DNA of 64,000 nt from Affinibrenneria salicis. GTDB lineage: Bacteria > Pseudomonadota > Gammaproteobacteria > Enterobacterales > Enterobacteriaceae. Position 1 is the first letter of the stretch. Each line of letters opens with the position of its first letter. Of the stretch, positions 7,815 through 17,158 are shown in pieces. Position numbers and translations under genes: made by a program. The stretch lies in the NCBI RefSeq assembly GCF_008710095.1, contig NZ_VYKJ01000019.1:1-64000 (forward strand). The letters run 5' to 3'. The notes below the pieces were generated by a model. It was not told where the DNA came from, did not search any database, and saw only the letters and a list, made by a program, of their open reading frames with translations.

Positions 7815-9446
7815 ATGATGCGAACGGGAAACCGGGCATGGCGTATCAGCAGTTGGTTTCTGGCCGGGTTGCTGCTGTCGCCGATCGCGACGCTTTTTTA
7901 TCAGTCGGTTTTTGCGGACGGCGATAGTTTTACCCATCTGTGGCGGACGGTGTTGCCGACCTATATCGGCAACTCGCTGTTGCTGGTGCTGGGAACCGTC
8001 GGCTTGAGTCTGCTGCTGGCGCTGCCGGCCGCGTGGCTGATGGCGATGTACCGTTTTCCCGGTCAGGCCGGCTTACGCTGGGCGCTGTGCCTGCCGCTGG
8101 CGATGCCGCCCTGGCTGGTGGCCTATATTTATACCGATCTGCTGGACTACGCCGGTCCGGTTCAGCAGTGGCTGCGCGCGCTCGCCGGCTGGCGGAGCGC
8201 GTCCGATTACTGGTTCTTTCCGCTGCGTTCTTTGCCCGGCGCCTGTCTGATGCTGGCGTTGGTGCTCTATCCCTATATCTATCTGCTCGCCCGCACGGCG
8301 CTGCTGGAGCAGGCCGGCAATCTGACTCACAGCGCCCGCCTGCTCAACCACTCCGCGCCGCGCGCGTTCTGGCGCATTTCCCTGCCTCTGGCCCGGCCGG
8401 CGATCGTTGCCGGCGCGGCGCTGGTGGCGATGGAAACCCTGGGCGATTTTGGCACCGTATCCTATTTCGCCGTGCCGACTCTGACTACGGCGGTGTTCGA
8501 TATTTGGCTCGGTTACGGCGATTTGGGCGCGGCGGCGCGGGTTTCGGGGTTAATGCTGCTGCTGATTTTTTTGTTTATCGTGGTGGAGCGCTATAGTCGC
8601 CGGCGTCAGCGGATGTATCAGAAAACCATGGGGCAGGAGCGGGAGCCGGCTCCGCGTTTACGCGGCCTGCGCGGCGCGCTGGCGCAGGGCTACTGCTGGG
8701 GGCTGGTGCTGATTGCCATCGGCATCCCGCTATATCGGCTGGCGGTCTGGAGCGCGCGCTATTTTTCCGCCTCCTGGAGCGATGCCTTTGTGCAATACAG
8801 CCGCAACAGCCTGACCGTTGCGGCGCTGGCGGCGCTGGCGACGCTGCTGGTGACCCTGCTGCTGATTTTTCATCATCGCTTGTCCGGCGGCGCGGCGGCC
8901 AGGATCCCGCTGCGGCTGGCCAGCAGCGGTTACGCCATACCGGGAACGATACTGGCGATCGGCATCCTTATTCCCTTCAGCGTCGCCGATCAGCTAATCA
9001 ATGCGCTGGCCCGCTGGCTGGCGCTGCCCTCGCCGGGTCTGCTGCTGTCTGGATCGCTGGTGGCGCTGGTGGCGGCCTGCTGCGTGCGCTTCAGCGCCAT
9101 GATGATCGGCAGCCTGGAAAGCAGCATGGCGAAGATATCGCCCTCGCTGGATATGGCCAGCCGCACGCTGGGCTGTTCGCCCGGCGCAATGCTGTGGCGG
9201 GTGCATCTGCCGTTACTGCGGCGCGGCGTACTGACCGGCACCTTGCTGGTGTTTATTGAAAGTATGAAAGAGCTGAATGCCGCGTTGCTGTTACGGCCAT
9301 TTAATTTTGAAACCCTGGCGACCCATGTTTTCACCTTCACCTCGGATGAGCAGTTGGAACTGGCGGCGCTGCCGGCGATGATGCTGGTTCTGGTCGGGTT
9401 ATTCCCGGTTATCTGGCTGAATCGGGCGCTGGAAAAGAAAGGATAA
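7815..9446 (+). CDS. sfuB: Ferric iron ABC transporter, permease
   Basis: This inner-membrane protein of about 543 residues is the double-length permease of the FbpB/SfuB type: two homologous halves, each with about six membrane segments. Each half carries the EAA-type loop that contacts the ATPase (around ARLLNHSAPRAFWRISLPLARP in the first half, ASRTLGCSPGAMLWRVHLPLL in the second). I prefer the ATG at 7815 over an upstream TTG at 7794. It lies about 120 bases after sfuA and 4 bases before sfuC. Confidence 0.92.
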   Translation: MMRTGNRAWRISSWFLAGLLLSPIATLFYQSVFADGDSFTHLWRTVLPTYIGNSLLLVLGTVGLSLLLALPAAWLMAMYRFPGQAGLRWALCLPLAMPPWLVAYIYTDLLDYAGPVQQWLRALAGWRSASDYWFFPLRSLPGACLMLALVLYPYIYLLARTALLEQAGNLTHSARLLNHSAPRAFWRISLPLARPAIVAGAALVAMETLGDFGTVSYFAVPTLTTAVFDIWLGYGDLGAAARVSGLMLLLIFLFIVVERYSRRRQRMYQKTMGQEREPAPRLRGLRGALAQGYCWGLVLIAIGIPLYRLAVWSARYFSASWSDAFVQYSRNSLTVAALAALATLLVTLLLIFHHRLSGGAAARIPLRLASSGYAIPGTILAIGILIPFSVADQLINALARWLALPSPGLLLSGSLVALVAACCVRFSAMMIGSLESSMAKISPSLDMASRTLGCSPGAMLWRVHLPLLRRGVLTGTLLVFIESMKELNAALLLRPFNFETLATHVFTFTSDEQLELAALPAMMLVLVGLFPVIWLNRALEKKG

Positions 9447-9450
9447 CACG

Positions 9451-10503
9451 GTGAGCGTAACGGATATTCTGGCAATCGACGGGCTAACCTGCCGCTACGG
9501 ACGGATGCCGGTTCTGGATAATCTGTCCCTGACGGCGCGGGACAACGAAATTATTTGTCTGCTGGGCGCCAGCGGCTGCGGAAAAACCACCCTGTTGAAA
9601 GCGGTGGCGGGGCTGCAGCCGGTTGAGCGGGGCACGATCGCGCTGGCCGGGCGCATGGTGCAGCAGGCGCGCTATAGCCTGGCGCCGGAGCGGCGCGGAG
9701 TGGGCATGATTTTTCAGGATTATGCGTTGTTCCCGCATCTGACCGTCGCAGGCAATATCGCTTTTGGCCTGAGCGACCGCTCGTCATCGGCGGTGAGCGC
9801 GGTTTTGCGGCGCATGCTGGCGCTGGTGCAGTTGGACGGACTGGCCGACCGCTATCCGCACGAACTGTCCGGCGGCCAGCAGCAGCGGGTGGCGATCGCC
9901 CGGGCGCTGGCTTGCGAACCGAAGCTGCTGCTGCTGGACGAGCCCTTCTCCAATATCGACAGCCAGGTGCGCTATAGCCTGATTAGCGCGCTGCGCCAAA
10001 TCCTTAAGCGCCAGCAGGTGGCGGCGCTGTTCGTTACGCATAACAAAGAGGAGGCTTTCGCCTTCGCCGATCGGCTGGCGGTGATGGACAACGGGCGCAT
10101 TGTGCAGATTGGCAGCCCGGCCGGGCTGTACCGTCAGCCAGAGAACCGTTTTGTCGCCGATTTTCTGGGCAACAGTAATTACCTGCGCGCCACTATCGTC
10201 AGCGAGCGGCGCTGGACAACGGCGCTGGGTGAACACGTTAGCGCGCAGCCGCACGGTCAACCGGCCGGCGCGCAGTGCGACTGGCTCGTTCGTCCGCAGG
10301 ATATTACGCTGGTCGGCGATGACGGCGCCGGGCATGGGGTTATCGAAGATCGTCTGTTTATGGGAACCAGTAATCGATACCGTATCGGACTGGCCGACGG
10401 CTGGCTGGACGTACAGAGCGATGGCTGGCTTGAGCCGGGGCAGCGGGTGCGCTTAAGCGTCGCGGCGCGACAGCCGGTATTTTTCGCGTCTCATACCGGC
10501 TGA
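9451..10503 (+). CDS. sfuC: Ferric iron ABC transporter, ATP-binding protein
   Basis: This 350-residue ATPase powers the sfuABC transporter. Walker A is GASGCGKTT near residue 40, the signature is LSGGQQQR, Walker B is LLLLDEPFS, and the H-loop lies in FVTHNKEEA. A C-terminal extension of about 110 residues matches the regulatory TOBE-like part of FbpC proteins. The start is GTG with an AAAGGA site. Its 3' end converges with the next gene, only 12 bases away. Confidence 0.93.
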   Translation: MSVTDILAIDGLTCRYGRMPVLDNLSLTARDNEIICLLGASGCGKTTLLKAVAGLQPVERGTIALAGRMVQQARYSLAPERRGVGMIFQDYALFPHLTVAGNIAFGLSDRSSSAVSAVLRRMLALVQLDGLADRYPHELSGGQQQRVAIARALACEPKLLLLDEPFSNIDSQVRYSLISALRQILKRQQVAALFVTHNKEEAFAFADRLAVMDNGRIVQIGSPAGLYRQPENRFVADFLGNSNYLRATIVSERRWTTALGEHVSAQPHGQPAGAQCDWLVRPQDITLVGDDGAGHGVIEDRLFMGTSNRYRIGLADGWLDVQSDGWLEPGQRVRLSVAARQPVFFASHTG

Positions 10504-10515
10504 CGCCGCGTGGCG

Positions 10516-10923
10516 TTACAGTCCCGCCGGACGGGGGACCTCGATATACTCGCCATTGATGTTGCGCTTATAGTAAGCCCCGTCTTTGACGTAGAAGCGC
10601 TCGCCATTCAGATCCATCACCGACATCTGGCCCGGCGGCGTATCGTGGCTGGCCTGCGGCGGCTCGACCACCACATAGCGATCGTTTTGCCGCTGATAAA
10701 AGATGCCGTTCAGCACATAGTAGGTCAGCCCGGCGACCAGCACGGTTTCGACGCCCGGCGGCAGTATGTTGAAGGCCGCGCCCGGCGCCGGAGCGAACCA
10801 GCGGCCGCCGTCGGGGCCTGGACCCCAGTCCGGACCGTGCGGCCCGCCCGGGCCCGGATGGGCGAATGTCGCGGCGGGTATTAGCAGGCTGGTGAGTAAC
10901 AGCCACGTGAGAGGTTTTTTCAT
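10516..10923 (-). CDS. DUF6515-like small exported protein
   Basis: This protein of about 135 residues starts with a signal peptide (MKKPLTWLLLTSLLIPAATF, cleavage near AHP). A Gly/Pro-rich linker follows, then a module with repeated short aromatic strands (LTYYVLNGIFYQRQ, YVVVEPP, RFYVKDGAYYKR, GEYIEV). That pattern resembles the DUF6515 family of envelope proteins of unknown function. The chosen ATG has a strong AAGGAGGA ribosome site. It is the second gene of a probable two-gene operon with the proline-rich protein upstream. No catalytic motif is visible, and I cannot assign a function. Confidence 0.75.
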   Translation of the reverse strand: MKKPLTWLLLTSLLIPAATFAHPGPGGPHGPDWGPGPDGGRWFAPAPGAAFNILPPGVETVLVAGLTYYVLNGIFYQRQNDRYVVVEPPQASHDTPPGQMSVMDLNGERFYVKDGAYYKRNINGEYIEVPRPAGL

Positions 10924-10974
10924 ACCGTTATCCTCCTTATCCTGCAACAGCGTTGCGACGCAGCATGACGGCGA

Positions 10975-11331
10975 TCATGGCTGTTTAGTATCGGGCGATT
11001 CATTACGCGACGGCGCCGGCGGCAGCTCGCGCACCATCACTTTGACCTCGTAATTTTTACCGTTGCCTTTCGGCGCATTGGCGACCAGTTTATTTAAGGC
11101 TTCATCCGGCTGTTGCGTCTGCAGAGAGGCCTCATACAGCGGAGGCGGCGGCGGCAGGAAAATGCCTGGGCCATGCGCGAAGGGGCCGCCAGGCAACTGC
11201 GGCAGATGTTGTTCGCGCGGCGCATTGCCGGGCGTCGCTTCCGGCGCAGCCTGCGCCCATAACGCCGTTCCGGCGGCGCCCAGCGCGGTCAGCAGCGCCA
11301 GCGTGCCGGACAATGTACTGATTTTCTTCAT
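10975..11331 (-). CDS. Small exported proline-rich protein, unknown function
   Basis: This protein of 118 residues has an N-terminal hydrophobic signal sequence (about residues 8-28, ending WAQAAPEA). A Pro/Gly-rich middle includes a run of five prolines, and a short C-terminal part contains NYEVKVMVRELPPAP. There is no known catalytic motif and I do not recognise the family. It lies 51 bases upstream of the DUF6515-like gene on the same strand. Both encode exported Gly/Pro-rich proteins, so they may act together in the envelope; that is inference from position only. Confidence 0.65.
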   Translation of the reverse strand: MKKISTLSGTLALLTALGAAGTALWAQAAPEATPGNAPREQHLPQLPGGPFAHGPGIFLPPPPPLYEASLQTQQPDEALNKLVANAPKGNGKNYEVKVMVRELPPAPSRNESPDTKQP

Positions 11332-11652
11332 AACGGATACCTCGCAGTGAGACTTCAGTGCCTATCAAAGCCTCATGCGCCGATCGCCGCAACGCGTTTT
11401 ACGCAACTTTATCCCTCTATAACGCAATATTGTCGTCTGATTTACAATTGATGTAATTCGCTGCGCCAGATGTCTTTTGGTTTCACTGCGCCGCTGATCG
11501 ACGACGAAAAGCGCGTTTGCCCCGGCAGGGAATGATCCACCCGGCAGCACTTTCTTGCTATACTCCGCAACCCTGGACGATGTTCCACCGGCGTATTCCT
11601 GCGCAGGTATTGCGTATGGGTGCGGGAACGGATTTTTCAATGGGCTAGAGCG
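11332..11652. other. Divergent intergenic region before hpt
   Basis: About 320 bases separate the leftward exported-protein gene from hpt. A TATACT at 11559-11564 could be the minus-10 element for hpt, but no convincing minus-35 partner is seen. No RNA gene or repeat was recognised. Confidence 0.4.
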
Positions 11653-12189
11653 ATGATGAAACATACAGTAGAAGTCCTGATCTCCGAACAGGAAATCAAG
11701 GCTCGCATTGCCGAACTGGGGCAGCAAATCAGCGAGCACTATCGCGACAGCGGCAGTGAAATGGTGCTGGTCGGTTTATTACGCGGTTCTTTTATCTTTA
11801 TGGCCGATCTGTGCCGGACCCTCGAGGTGTCGCATGAAGTGGATTTTATGACGGCTTCCAGTTACGGCAGCGGCATGAGCACCACTCGCGACGTGAAGAT
11901 CCTAAAAGATCTGGACGAAGATATTCGCGGTAAAGACGTTTTGATTGTGGAAGACATAATCGATTCGGGGAATACGCTAAGCAAGGTACGCGAGATCCTG
12001 AGCCTGCGCGAACCAAAATCGCTGGCTATCTGCACCCTGCTGGATAAGCCGGAGCGGCGCGAAGTGGACGTCACAGTGGAGTGGGTCGGTTTTTCCATTC
12101 CGGACGAGTTCGTCGTCGGCTACGGCATTGATTATGCCCAGCGCTATCGTCACCTGCCGTTTGTCGGCAAGGTGGTGGAACAGAAGTAA
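11653..12189 (+). CDS. hpt: Hypoxanthine phosphoribosyltransferase
   Basis: Hpt (178 residues) salvages hypoxanthine (and more weakly guanine) by joining it to PRPP to give IMP or GMP. The PRPP-binding motif [10 protein letters not shown] is at residues 99-108, and the remainder follows E. coli Hpt closely, including [15 protein letters not shown] and [13 protein letters not shown]. The start could be this ATG or the next codon, also ATG. Longer frames upstream are not supported. It is convergent with can. Confidence 0.96.
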   Translation: MMKHTVEVLISEQEIKARIAELGQQISEHYRDSGSEMVLVGLLRGSFIFMADLCRTLEVSHEVDFMTASSYGSGMSTTRDVKILKDLDEDIRGKDVLIVEDIIDSGNTLSKVREILSLREPKSLAICTLLDKPERREVDVTVEWVGFSIPDEFVVGYGIDYAQRYRHLPFVGKVVEQK

Positions 12190-12205
12190 TCGTTCGGCGC
12201 TCAGC

Positions 12206-12237
12206 GCGACGTCCGTACCCGAAGGAATGGACGTCGC
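12206..12237. terminator. Hairpin between convergent hpt and can
   Basis: Perfect 9-bp arms (12206-12214 and 12229-12237) with a 14-base loop lie in the 60-base gap between the two stop codons. It could serve both strands, but neither side has a T-run. Confidence 0.45.
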
Positions 12238-12252
12238 CGGCGCGGCGAGCGC

Positions 12253-12894
12253 TTAACGCAGCGAAGAGATGGCGCGACGATAGCGCTGCTCCAGCGTTTC
12301 GCGGCTGGTGGCGGTTACTTCAAGATCGCGCAGACGGCCATCCTGAATGCCGTACACCCAGCCGTGGATCATCACTTTTTGCCCGCGTTTCCAGGCGGAC
12401 TGAACAATGGTTGAATGACCCAGATTGTAAACCTGTTCGATCACGTTGATCTCACTGAGTCTGTTGAAGCGTTGTTCGGGCGGCAGCTCGCCCAGTAGCG
12501 AACTATGCTTATACCAAAGATCGCGAATATGCAGCAGCCAGTTGTTAATCAATCCCAGCTCGGGATTCTCCACCGCCGCCTGTACGCCGCCGCAACCATA
12601 GTGGCCGCAGATAATAATGTGCTCGACTTCAAGCACTTCAACGGCATATTGCACCACGGACAGACAATTTAGATCGGTATGGATGACCAGGTTGGCGACG
12701 TTGCGGTGCACGAACAGTTCGCCGGGTTCCAGACTGGTGAGGCTTTCGGCCGGCACGCGGCTGTCGGAACAGCCAATCCACAAAAAGCGCGGGCGTTGCG
12801 CCTGCGCCAGCCGTTCAAAAAAACCGGGATCTTCCTCCACCATCGTTTTTGACCAACGCTGGTTATTGGCGATTAGGGCTTCGATATTTTTCAT
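12253..12894 (-). CDS. can: Beta-class carbonic anhydrase
   Basis: This cytoplasmic enzyme (213 residues) interconverts CO2 and bicarbonate, supplying bicarbonate for carboxylases. Zinc ligands are Cys42 in GCSDSR and the later His and Cys in CGHYGCGG; Asp44 and Arg46 form the catalytic dyad. It matches E. coli Can (formerly YadF) throughout. The start at 12894 was chosen by homology (MKNIEALI). It is divergent from yadG, as in E. coli. Confidence 0.95.
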   Translation of the reverse strand: MKNIEALIANNQRWSKTMVEEDPGFFERLAQAQRPRFLWIGCSDSRVPAESLTSLEPGELFVHRNVANLVIHTDLNCLSVVQYAVEVLEVEHIIICGHYGCGGVQAAVENPELGLINNWLLHIRDLWYKHSSLLGELPPEQRFNRLSEINVIEQVYNLGHSTIVQSAWKRGQKVMIHGWVYGIQDGRLRDLEVTATSRETLEQRYRRAISSLR

Positions 12895-13006
12895 GAAGGT
12901 AAATGACCTGTAACAAACGAAGAGCAGTGAGAGGTAATATAGGTCAAACATCGACGTTTTAAAATCGAAACTGTGAATTCATTAACAACAAGGCAACCCT
13001 TTTCTT

Positions 13007-13930
13007 ATGACATATGCACTGGAACTGTCGCAGCTGACTAAAACTTATCCAGGAGGAGTTCAGGCGCTGCGCGGGATCGATTTAGCCGTGGAAGCCGGCG
13101 ATTTTTATGCGCTGTTGGGCCCCAATGGCGCCGGTAAATCGACGACGATCGGCATCATCAGCTCTCTGGTCAATAAATCATCGGGTAAGGTGCGGGTATT
13201 TGGTTATGATATCGATCGCGACGTGGTTAACGCCAAACGGCAGCTCGGTCTGGTGCCGCAGGAGTTTAACTTCAACCCGTTCGAAACGGTCCAGCAGATT
13301 GTGGTTAACCAGGCCGGTTACTATGGCGTAAAACGTTCGCTGGCGCTGCAGCGCGCGGAAAAATATCTGAGTCAGCTCGAACTGTGGGAAAAACGCGGCG
13401 AACGGGCGCGTATGTTGTCGGGAGGGATGAAGCGTCGGCTGATGATTGCGCGCGCGCTGATGCACGAGCCGAGCCTGCTGATTCTGGATGAACCGACGGC
13501 CGGAGTGGATATTGAGCTGCGCCGCTCAATGTGGGGTTTTCTCAAGCAGCTGAATGCGCAGGGCACCACCATTATTCTTACCACTCACTATCTGGAAGAG
13601 GCGGAGATGCTGTGCCGCAATATCGGCATTATTCAGCACGGGCGACTGGTGGAAAACACCTCGATGAAACAGCTGTTGTCTCAGTTGAAATCGGAAACGT
13701 TCATCCTCGATCTGGCGCCGAAAAGCCCGCTGCCGCGGCTGGAAGGTTATCCCAACCGCCTGCTGGATACCTCAACGCTGGAGGTGGAAGTCATGCGCGA
13801 ACAGGGGTTGAATGGCGTATTCAGCCAGCTTAGCGCGCAGGGCGTGCAGATCCTGAGTATGCGCAATAAAGCTAACCGTCTGGAAGAGCTGTTCGTCTCG
13901 CTGGTCAGCGAGAAGGGAGAAAAAGCATGA
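13007..13930 (+). CDS. yadG: ABC exporter ATPase YadG
   Basis: This 307-residue ATPase pairs with YadH. Walker A is GPNGAGKST at residues 38-46, the signature is LSGGMKRR, Walker B is LLILDEPT, and the H-loop lies in TTHYLEEAE. It belongs to the group of two-component ABC-2 exporters. The natural substrate is not known. The last codon overlaps the yadH start (ATGA), indicating translational coupling. Confidence 0.94.
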   Translation: MTYALELSQLTKTYPGGVQALRGIDLAVEAGDFYALLGPNGAGKSTTIGIISSLVNKSSGKVRVFGYDIDRDVVNAKRQLGLVPQEFNFNPFETVQQIVVNQAGYYGVKRSLALQRAEKYLSQLELWEKRGERARMLSGGMKRRLMIARALMHEPSLLILDEPTAGVDIELRRSMWGFLKQLNAQGTTIILTTHYLEEAEMLCRNIGIIQHGRLVENTSMKQLLSQLKSETFILDLAPKSPLPRLEGYPNRLLDTSTLEVEVMREQGLNGVFSQLSAQGVQILSMRNKANRLEELFVSLVSEKGEKA

Positions 13931-14697
13931 TGCAATTATATTGGGTGGCGCTGCAGAGTATCTGGATGCGCGAAATCAACCGTTTTGGCCGAATCTGGGT
14001 GCAGACGCTGGTCCCGCCGGTTATTACCATGACGCTGTATTTCATTATTTTCGGCAATCTGATCGGCAGCCGGATTGGCGAGATGCATGGGTTTGACTAT
14101 ATGCAGTTTATTGTTCCGGGCCTGATCATGATGTCGGTGATCACTAATGCCTACGCCAACGTCGCGTCATCCTTTTTCAGCGCTAAATTTCAGCGCAATA
14201 TCGAAGAATTGCTGGTGGCGCCGGTGCCGGCGCACGTGGTGATCGCCGGCTATGTCGGCGGCGGCGTGGCGCGCGGGGTGTGTGTGGGTATTCTGGTAAC
14301 GGCGGTGTCGCTGTTTTTCGTACCGTTTCACGTGCACGCCTGGTGGGCGGTGGTGGTGACGCTGTTGCTGACGGCGATGCTGTTTTCGCTGGCCGGTCTG
14401 CTGAACGCCATCTTTGCCAAAACTTTTGACGATATCAGCCTGATCCCGACTTTCGTTCTGACGCCGTTAACCTATCTGGGCGGGGTGTTTTACTCGCTGA
14501 CGCTGCTGTCGCCGTTCTGGCAGTCGGTGTCGAAGCTGAATCCGGTGGTGTATATGATTAGCGGGTTCCGTTACGGTTTTCTCGGCGTGAACGATGTTCC
14601 GCTGGCGTTTACCATGGCGGTGCTGGCGGGCTTTATCGTGGCGTTTTATGGGCTGTCATGGTGGCTGCTGGCGCGCGGTCACGGCCTGCGCGGTTAA
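13927..14697 (+). CDS. yadH: ABC-2 type permease YadH
   Basis: This inner-membrane protein of 256 residues has about six membrane segments and the ABC-2 family signature near LTPLTYLGGVFY. It forms the channel of the YadGH exporter; the substrate is unknown. It overlaps yadG by four bases. Downstream, panC runs towards it and the 190-base gap contains two hairpins but no gene. Confidence 0.94.
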   Translation: MMQLYWVALQSIWMREINRFGRIWVQTLVPPVITMTLYFIIFGNLIGSRIGEMHGFDYMQFIVPGLIMMSVITNAYANVASSFFSAKFQRNIEELLVAPVPAHVVIAGYVGGGVARGVCVGILVTAVSLFFVPFHVHAWWAVVVTLLLTAMLFSLAGLLNAIFAKTFDDISLIPTFVLTPLTYLGGVFYSLTLLSPFWQSVSKLNPVVYMISGFRYGFLGVNDVPLAFTMAVLAGFIVAFYGLSWWLLARGHGLRG

Positions 14698-14777
14698 TCT
14701 GAGGTTGATAACGCCGGCTGGCAACGGGGGGAGCGTCGATAACGGATGGATGGTAAAGACGCGGCAAGTCCCTCTCT

Positions 14778-14812
14778 GGTTGCCCGGTACGGACGCGCCA
14801 GTCCGGGCAACC
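14778..14812. repeat. Inverted repeat between yadH and panC
   Basis: Perfect 10-bp arms GGTTGCCCGG and CCGGGCAACC flank a 15-base loop, without a T-run. It may terminate or stabilise the yadGH transcript, or be a REP-like element. Confidence 0.5.
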
Positions 14813-14841
14813 CGGCGCGGAATGGTTTCTTTTCCCGCCGT

Positions 14842-14878
14842 CGTCCATTTTCCCCCGTCTGCCGGGTGAAAATGGACG
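14842..14878. terminator. Second hairpin between yadH and panC
   Basis: Perfect 11-bp arms (CGTCCATTTTC at 14842-14852, GAAAATGGACG at 14868-14878) surround a 15-base loop, 13 bases beyond the panC stop codon. The stem holds four A-T pairs and could end the panBC transcript. No T-run lies outside the stem. Confidence 0.5.
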
Positions 14879-14890
14879 GTTGCGAGCGGA

Positions 14891-15745
14891 TTATGCGGTT
14901 AACCCGATTTGCTGGTTATCGATCAGCCGTGTTTTGCCCAGCCAGGCGGCCATCAGGATCACGGCCCGCGTACTGTCGGTCGTCAGCGGCTGCAGCGTGG
15001 CGGCATCGCGGATAAACAGCGCGTCCGGTTCGAAGCCGGCGGCGCGCAGAGACGCCTGCGCCTGCTCCAGCAACGTATCCGTCTGTCGTTCTCCCTGATT
15101 CAGCTTTGCCGCCACGTCATTCATAATCTTCGGCAGTTGCGGCGCCAGACGGCGCTCTTCCTCGCTCAGGTTGCCGTTGCGCGAGCTCAGCGCCAGACCG
15201 TCCCCGGCGCGCACTGTGGGGATGCCGACGATACTAATGTCATAGCCCATATCGTCCACCATCTTGCGGATCAGCATCAGTTGCTGATAATCCTTCTCGC
15301 CGAAGCAGGCGATGTCCGGCTGCACCAGATTGAACAGTTTGCTGACCACCGTGGCGACGCCGCGGAAATGGCCCGGCCGGCTGGCGCCTTCCAGAATATC
15401 GGACAGCTGAGGCACTTCAACGAAGGTTTGCTGCGCCAGCCCCGCCGGATAGATCGCCTGCGCCGACGGCGCGAACACCAGATCGACGCCGCGCCGGGTG
15501 AGCTTCTCGCAGTCTTCCTGCAGCGTGCGCGGGTAGCGCACCAGATCATCTTGACGGTCAAACTGCAGCGGGTTGACGAAAATGCTCACAATGACGATAT
15601 CGGCCCGCGCTCTGGCTTCATCCACCAGCGTCATGTGACCATCGTGCAGATTGCCCATGGTGGGCACCAGCGCGATGCGTTTACCTTCCTGCCGCCAGCG
15701 ACGGATTTCACGGCGTAACAGTAAAGGGGTTTCAATGATCAGCAC
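14891..15745 (-). CDS. panC: Pantothenate synthetase
   Basis: PanC (284 residues) ligates pantoate and beta-alanine with ATP to make pantothenate, the coenzyme A precursor. The nucleotide-binding MGNLHDGH motif (HxGH) is near residue 30 and the SSRNG segment corresponds to the KMSKS-like loop. The start is GTG with an AGGAGA site. It follows panB closely in a panBC operon. panD, which supplies beta-alanine and normally lies near panC, is absent here. Confidence 0.96.
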   Translation of the reverse strand: MLIIETPLLLRREIRRWRQEGKRIALVPTMGNLHDGHMTLVDEARARADIVIVSIFVNPLQFDRQDDLVRYPRTLQEDCEKLTRRGVDLVFAPSAQAIYPAGLAQQTFVEVPQLSDILEGASRPGHFRGVATVVSKLFNLVQPDIACFGEKDYQQLMLIRKMVDDMGYDISIVGIPTVRAGDGLALSSRNGNLSEEERRLAPQLPKIMNDVAAKLNQGERQTDTLLEQAQASLRAAGFEPDALFIRDAATLQPLTTDSTRAVILMAAWLGKTRLIDNQQIGLTA

Positions 15746-15760
15746 AGCCTTTCTCCTGCA

Positions 15761-16555
15761 TTACTGAAAAGAATGTTCGGCGGCAGGGTAAAGACCCTGC
15801 TCAACTTCCTGAATATAAAGACGTATGGCCGCGCGGATATCGCCCGCCTGGGCGAGGAAATTTTTGGCGAATTTCGGCGTTTTTTCGCCGGTGATGCCGA
15901 GCGCATCGTGCATGACCAGAATCTGGCCGTCGGTGCTCATACCTGCGCCGATGCCGATGACCGGGATCGACAGCGCCTCGGTGACGCGCTCGGCCAGCGC
16001 GACCGGCACACACTCCAGAACCATCAGTTGGGCGCCGGCCTGTTCCAGCGCCAGCGCGTCTTCCAGCAGGCGGTTGGCGGCCACTTCATCGCGTCCCTGT
16101 ACTTTATAGCCGCCGAAGATATTTACCGACTGTGGCGTCAGGCCCAGATGACCGCAGACCGGGACGGCGCGCTCGGTAAGCATCTGCACGGTGGGAACCA
16201 GCCATTTTCCGCCTTCCACTTTGACCATGTTGGCGCCGGCGCGCATCAGCGTCGCCGCCTGCAGGCAGCCCTGTTCCGGAGTGGCGCAGCTCATAAAGGG
16301 CATATCGGCCAGCAGCAGGCAGTGCGGCGCGGCGCGGCGTACGCAGCGGGTATGGTAGGCAATGTCTTCCACCGTGACCGGCAGCGTGGAATCATGGCCC
16401 TGCATCGCCATGCCCAGAGAGTCGCCGACCAGCATGACCTGAATCCCCTGTTCGGCGAACAGACGGGCGAAGCTGGCGTCATAAGCGGTAAGGGTGGCGA
16501 ATTTACGCTTTTCCTGCTTCCACTGGCGTAAATGAGCTATCGTTGTCACTTTCAT
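15761..16555 (-). CDS. panB: 3-methyl-2-oxobutanoate hydroxymethyltransferase
   Basis: PanB (264 residues) transfers a hydroxymethyl group from methylene-tetrahydrofolate to ketoisovalerate, giving ketopantoate, the first step to pantothenate. Family segments include [18 protein letters not shown] with the metal-binding Asp, and KVEGG. I chose the ATG at 16555, which has an AGGAAGG ribosome site and the expected start [10 protein letters not shown]. It lies 15 bases before panC. Confidence 0.96.
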   Translation of the reverse strand: MKVTTIAHLRQWKQEKRKFATLTAYDASFARLFAEQGIQVMLVGDSLGMAMQGHDSTLPVTVEDIAYHTRCVRRAAPHCLLLADMPFMSCATPEQGCLQAATLMRAGANMVKVEGGKWLVPTVQMLTERAVPVCGHLGLTPQSVNIFGGYKVQGRDEVAANRLLEDALALEQAGAQLMVLECVPVALAERVTEALSIPVIGIGAGMSTDGQILVMHDALGITGEKTPKFAKNFLAQAGDIRAAIRLYIQEVEQGLYPAAEHSFQ

Positions 16556-16660
16556 ACAACCTTCCTGAGTTGGGGTGGGTGGCAATCGCGGGGGAACATT
16601 CTAATGGATGCGGGCAGAGAGCGATAGCGTCCAGATCTTGTCTGGGAACATCGGAGGCGA

Positions 16661-17158
16661 TTAACCGGGTTGGGCGTGATCCCAGAGCGTCAGGCCGTTC
16701 ACCTCGACGAGCTTCAGCCGTTCGCTAAGGCGTTCGCCGTCCGGGAACACCAGATCGGGCGCGATTTCGGCCAGCGGATAGAGCATGAACTCGCGGTTTT
16801 TCATGTCGTAGTGCGGTATGGTCAGACGCGGCGTCCGAATCACCTGCTGATCGAACAGCAGAATATCCAGATCCAGGGTTCGCGGCCCCCAGCGATGCGC
16901 TTTACGCTCCCGGCCGTGTTCCAGTTCGATCGCCTGGGTATGGTCGAGCAAGCGTTCCGGCTCCAGCGCGCAGTCCAGCGCCACTACCGCATTCAGGTAG
17001 TCGGGCTGGTCCTGCGGCCCGAGCGGGCGGCTGCGGTAGAACGAAGAACAGCGGGACAGGCGAGTCTGCGGCAACGTTTCCAGCGCGTTCAGCGCGGATC
17101 GCACCTGCTGCAGCGGCTGCGCCAGATTACTGCCTAACGCCAGGTAAACGCGCGCCAT
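16661..17158 (-). CDS. folK: 6-hydroxymethyl-7,8-dihydropterin pyrophosphokinase
   Basis: FolK (165 residues) transfers pyrophosphate from ATP to hydroxymethyl-dihydropterin in folate synthesis. The signature RWGPRTLDLDILLF holds the two catalytic Asp residues, and the N-terminal LALGSNL loop is present. Its ATG overlaps the stop codon of pcnB (ATGA), the same coupling seen in E. coli. Confidence 0.96.
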   Translation of the reverse strand: MARVYLALGSNLAQPLQQVRSALNALETLPQTRLSRCSSFYRSRPLGPQDQPDYLNAVVALDCALEPERLLDHTQAIELEHGRERKAHRWGPRTLDLDILLFDQQVIRTPRLTIPHYDMKNREFMLYPLAEIAPDLVFPDGERLSERLKLVEVNGLTLWDHAQPG

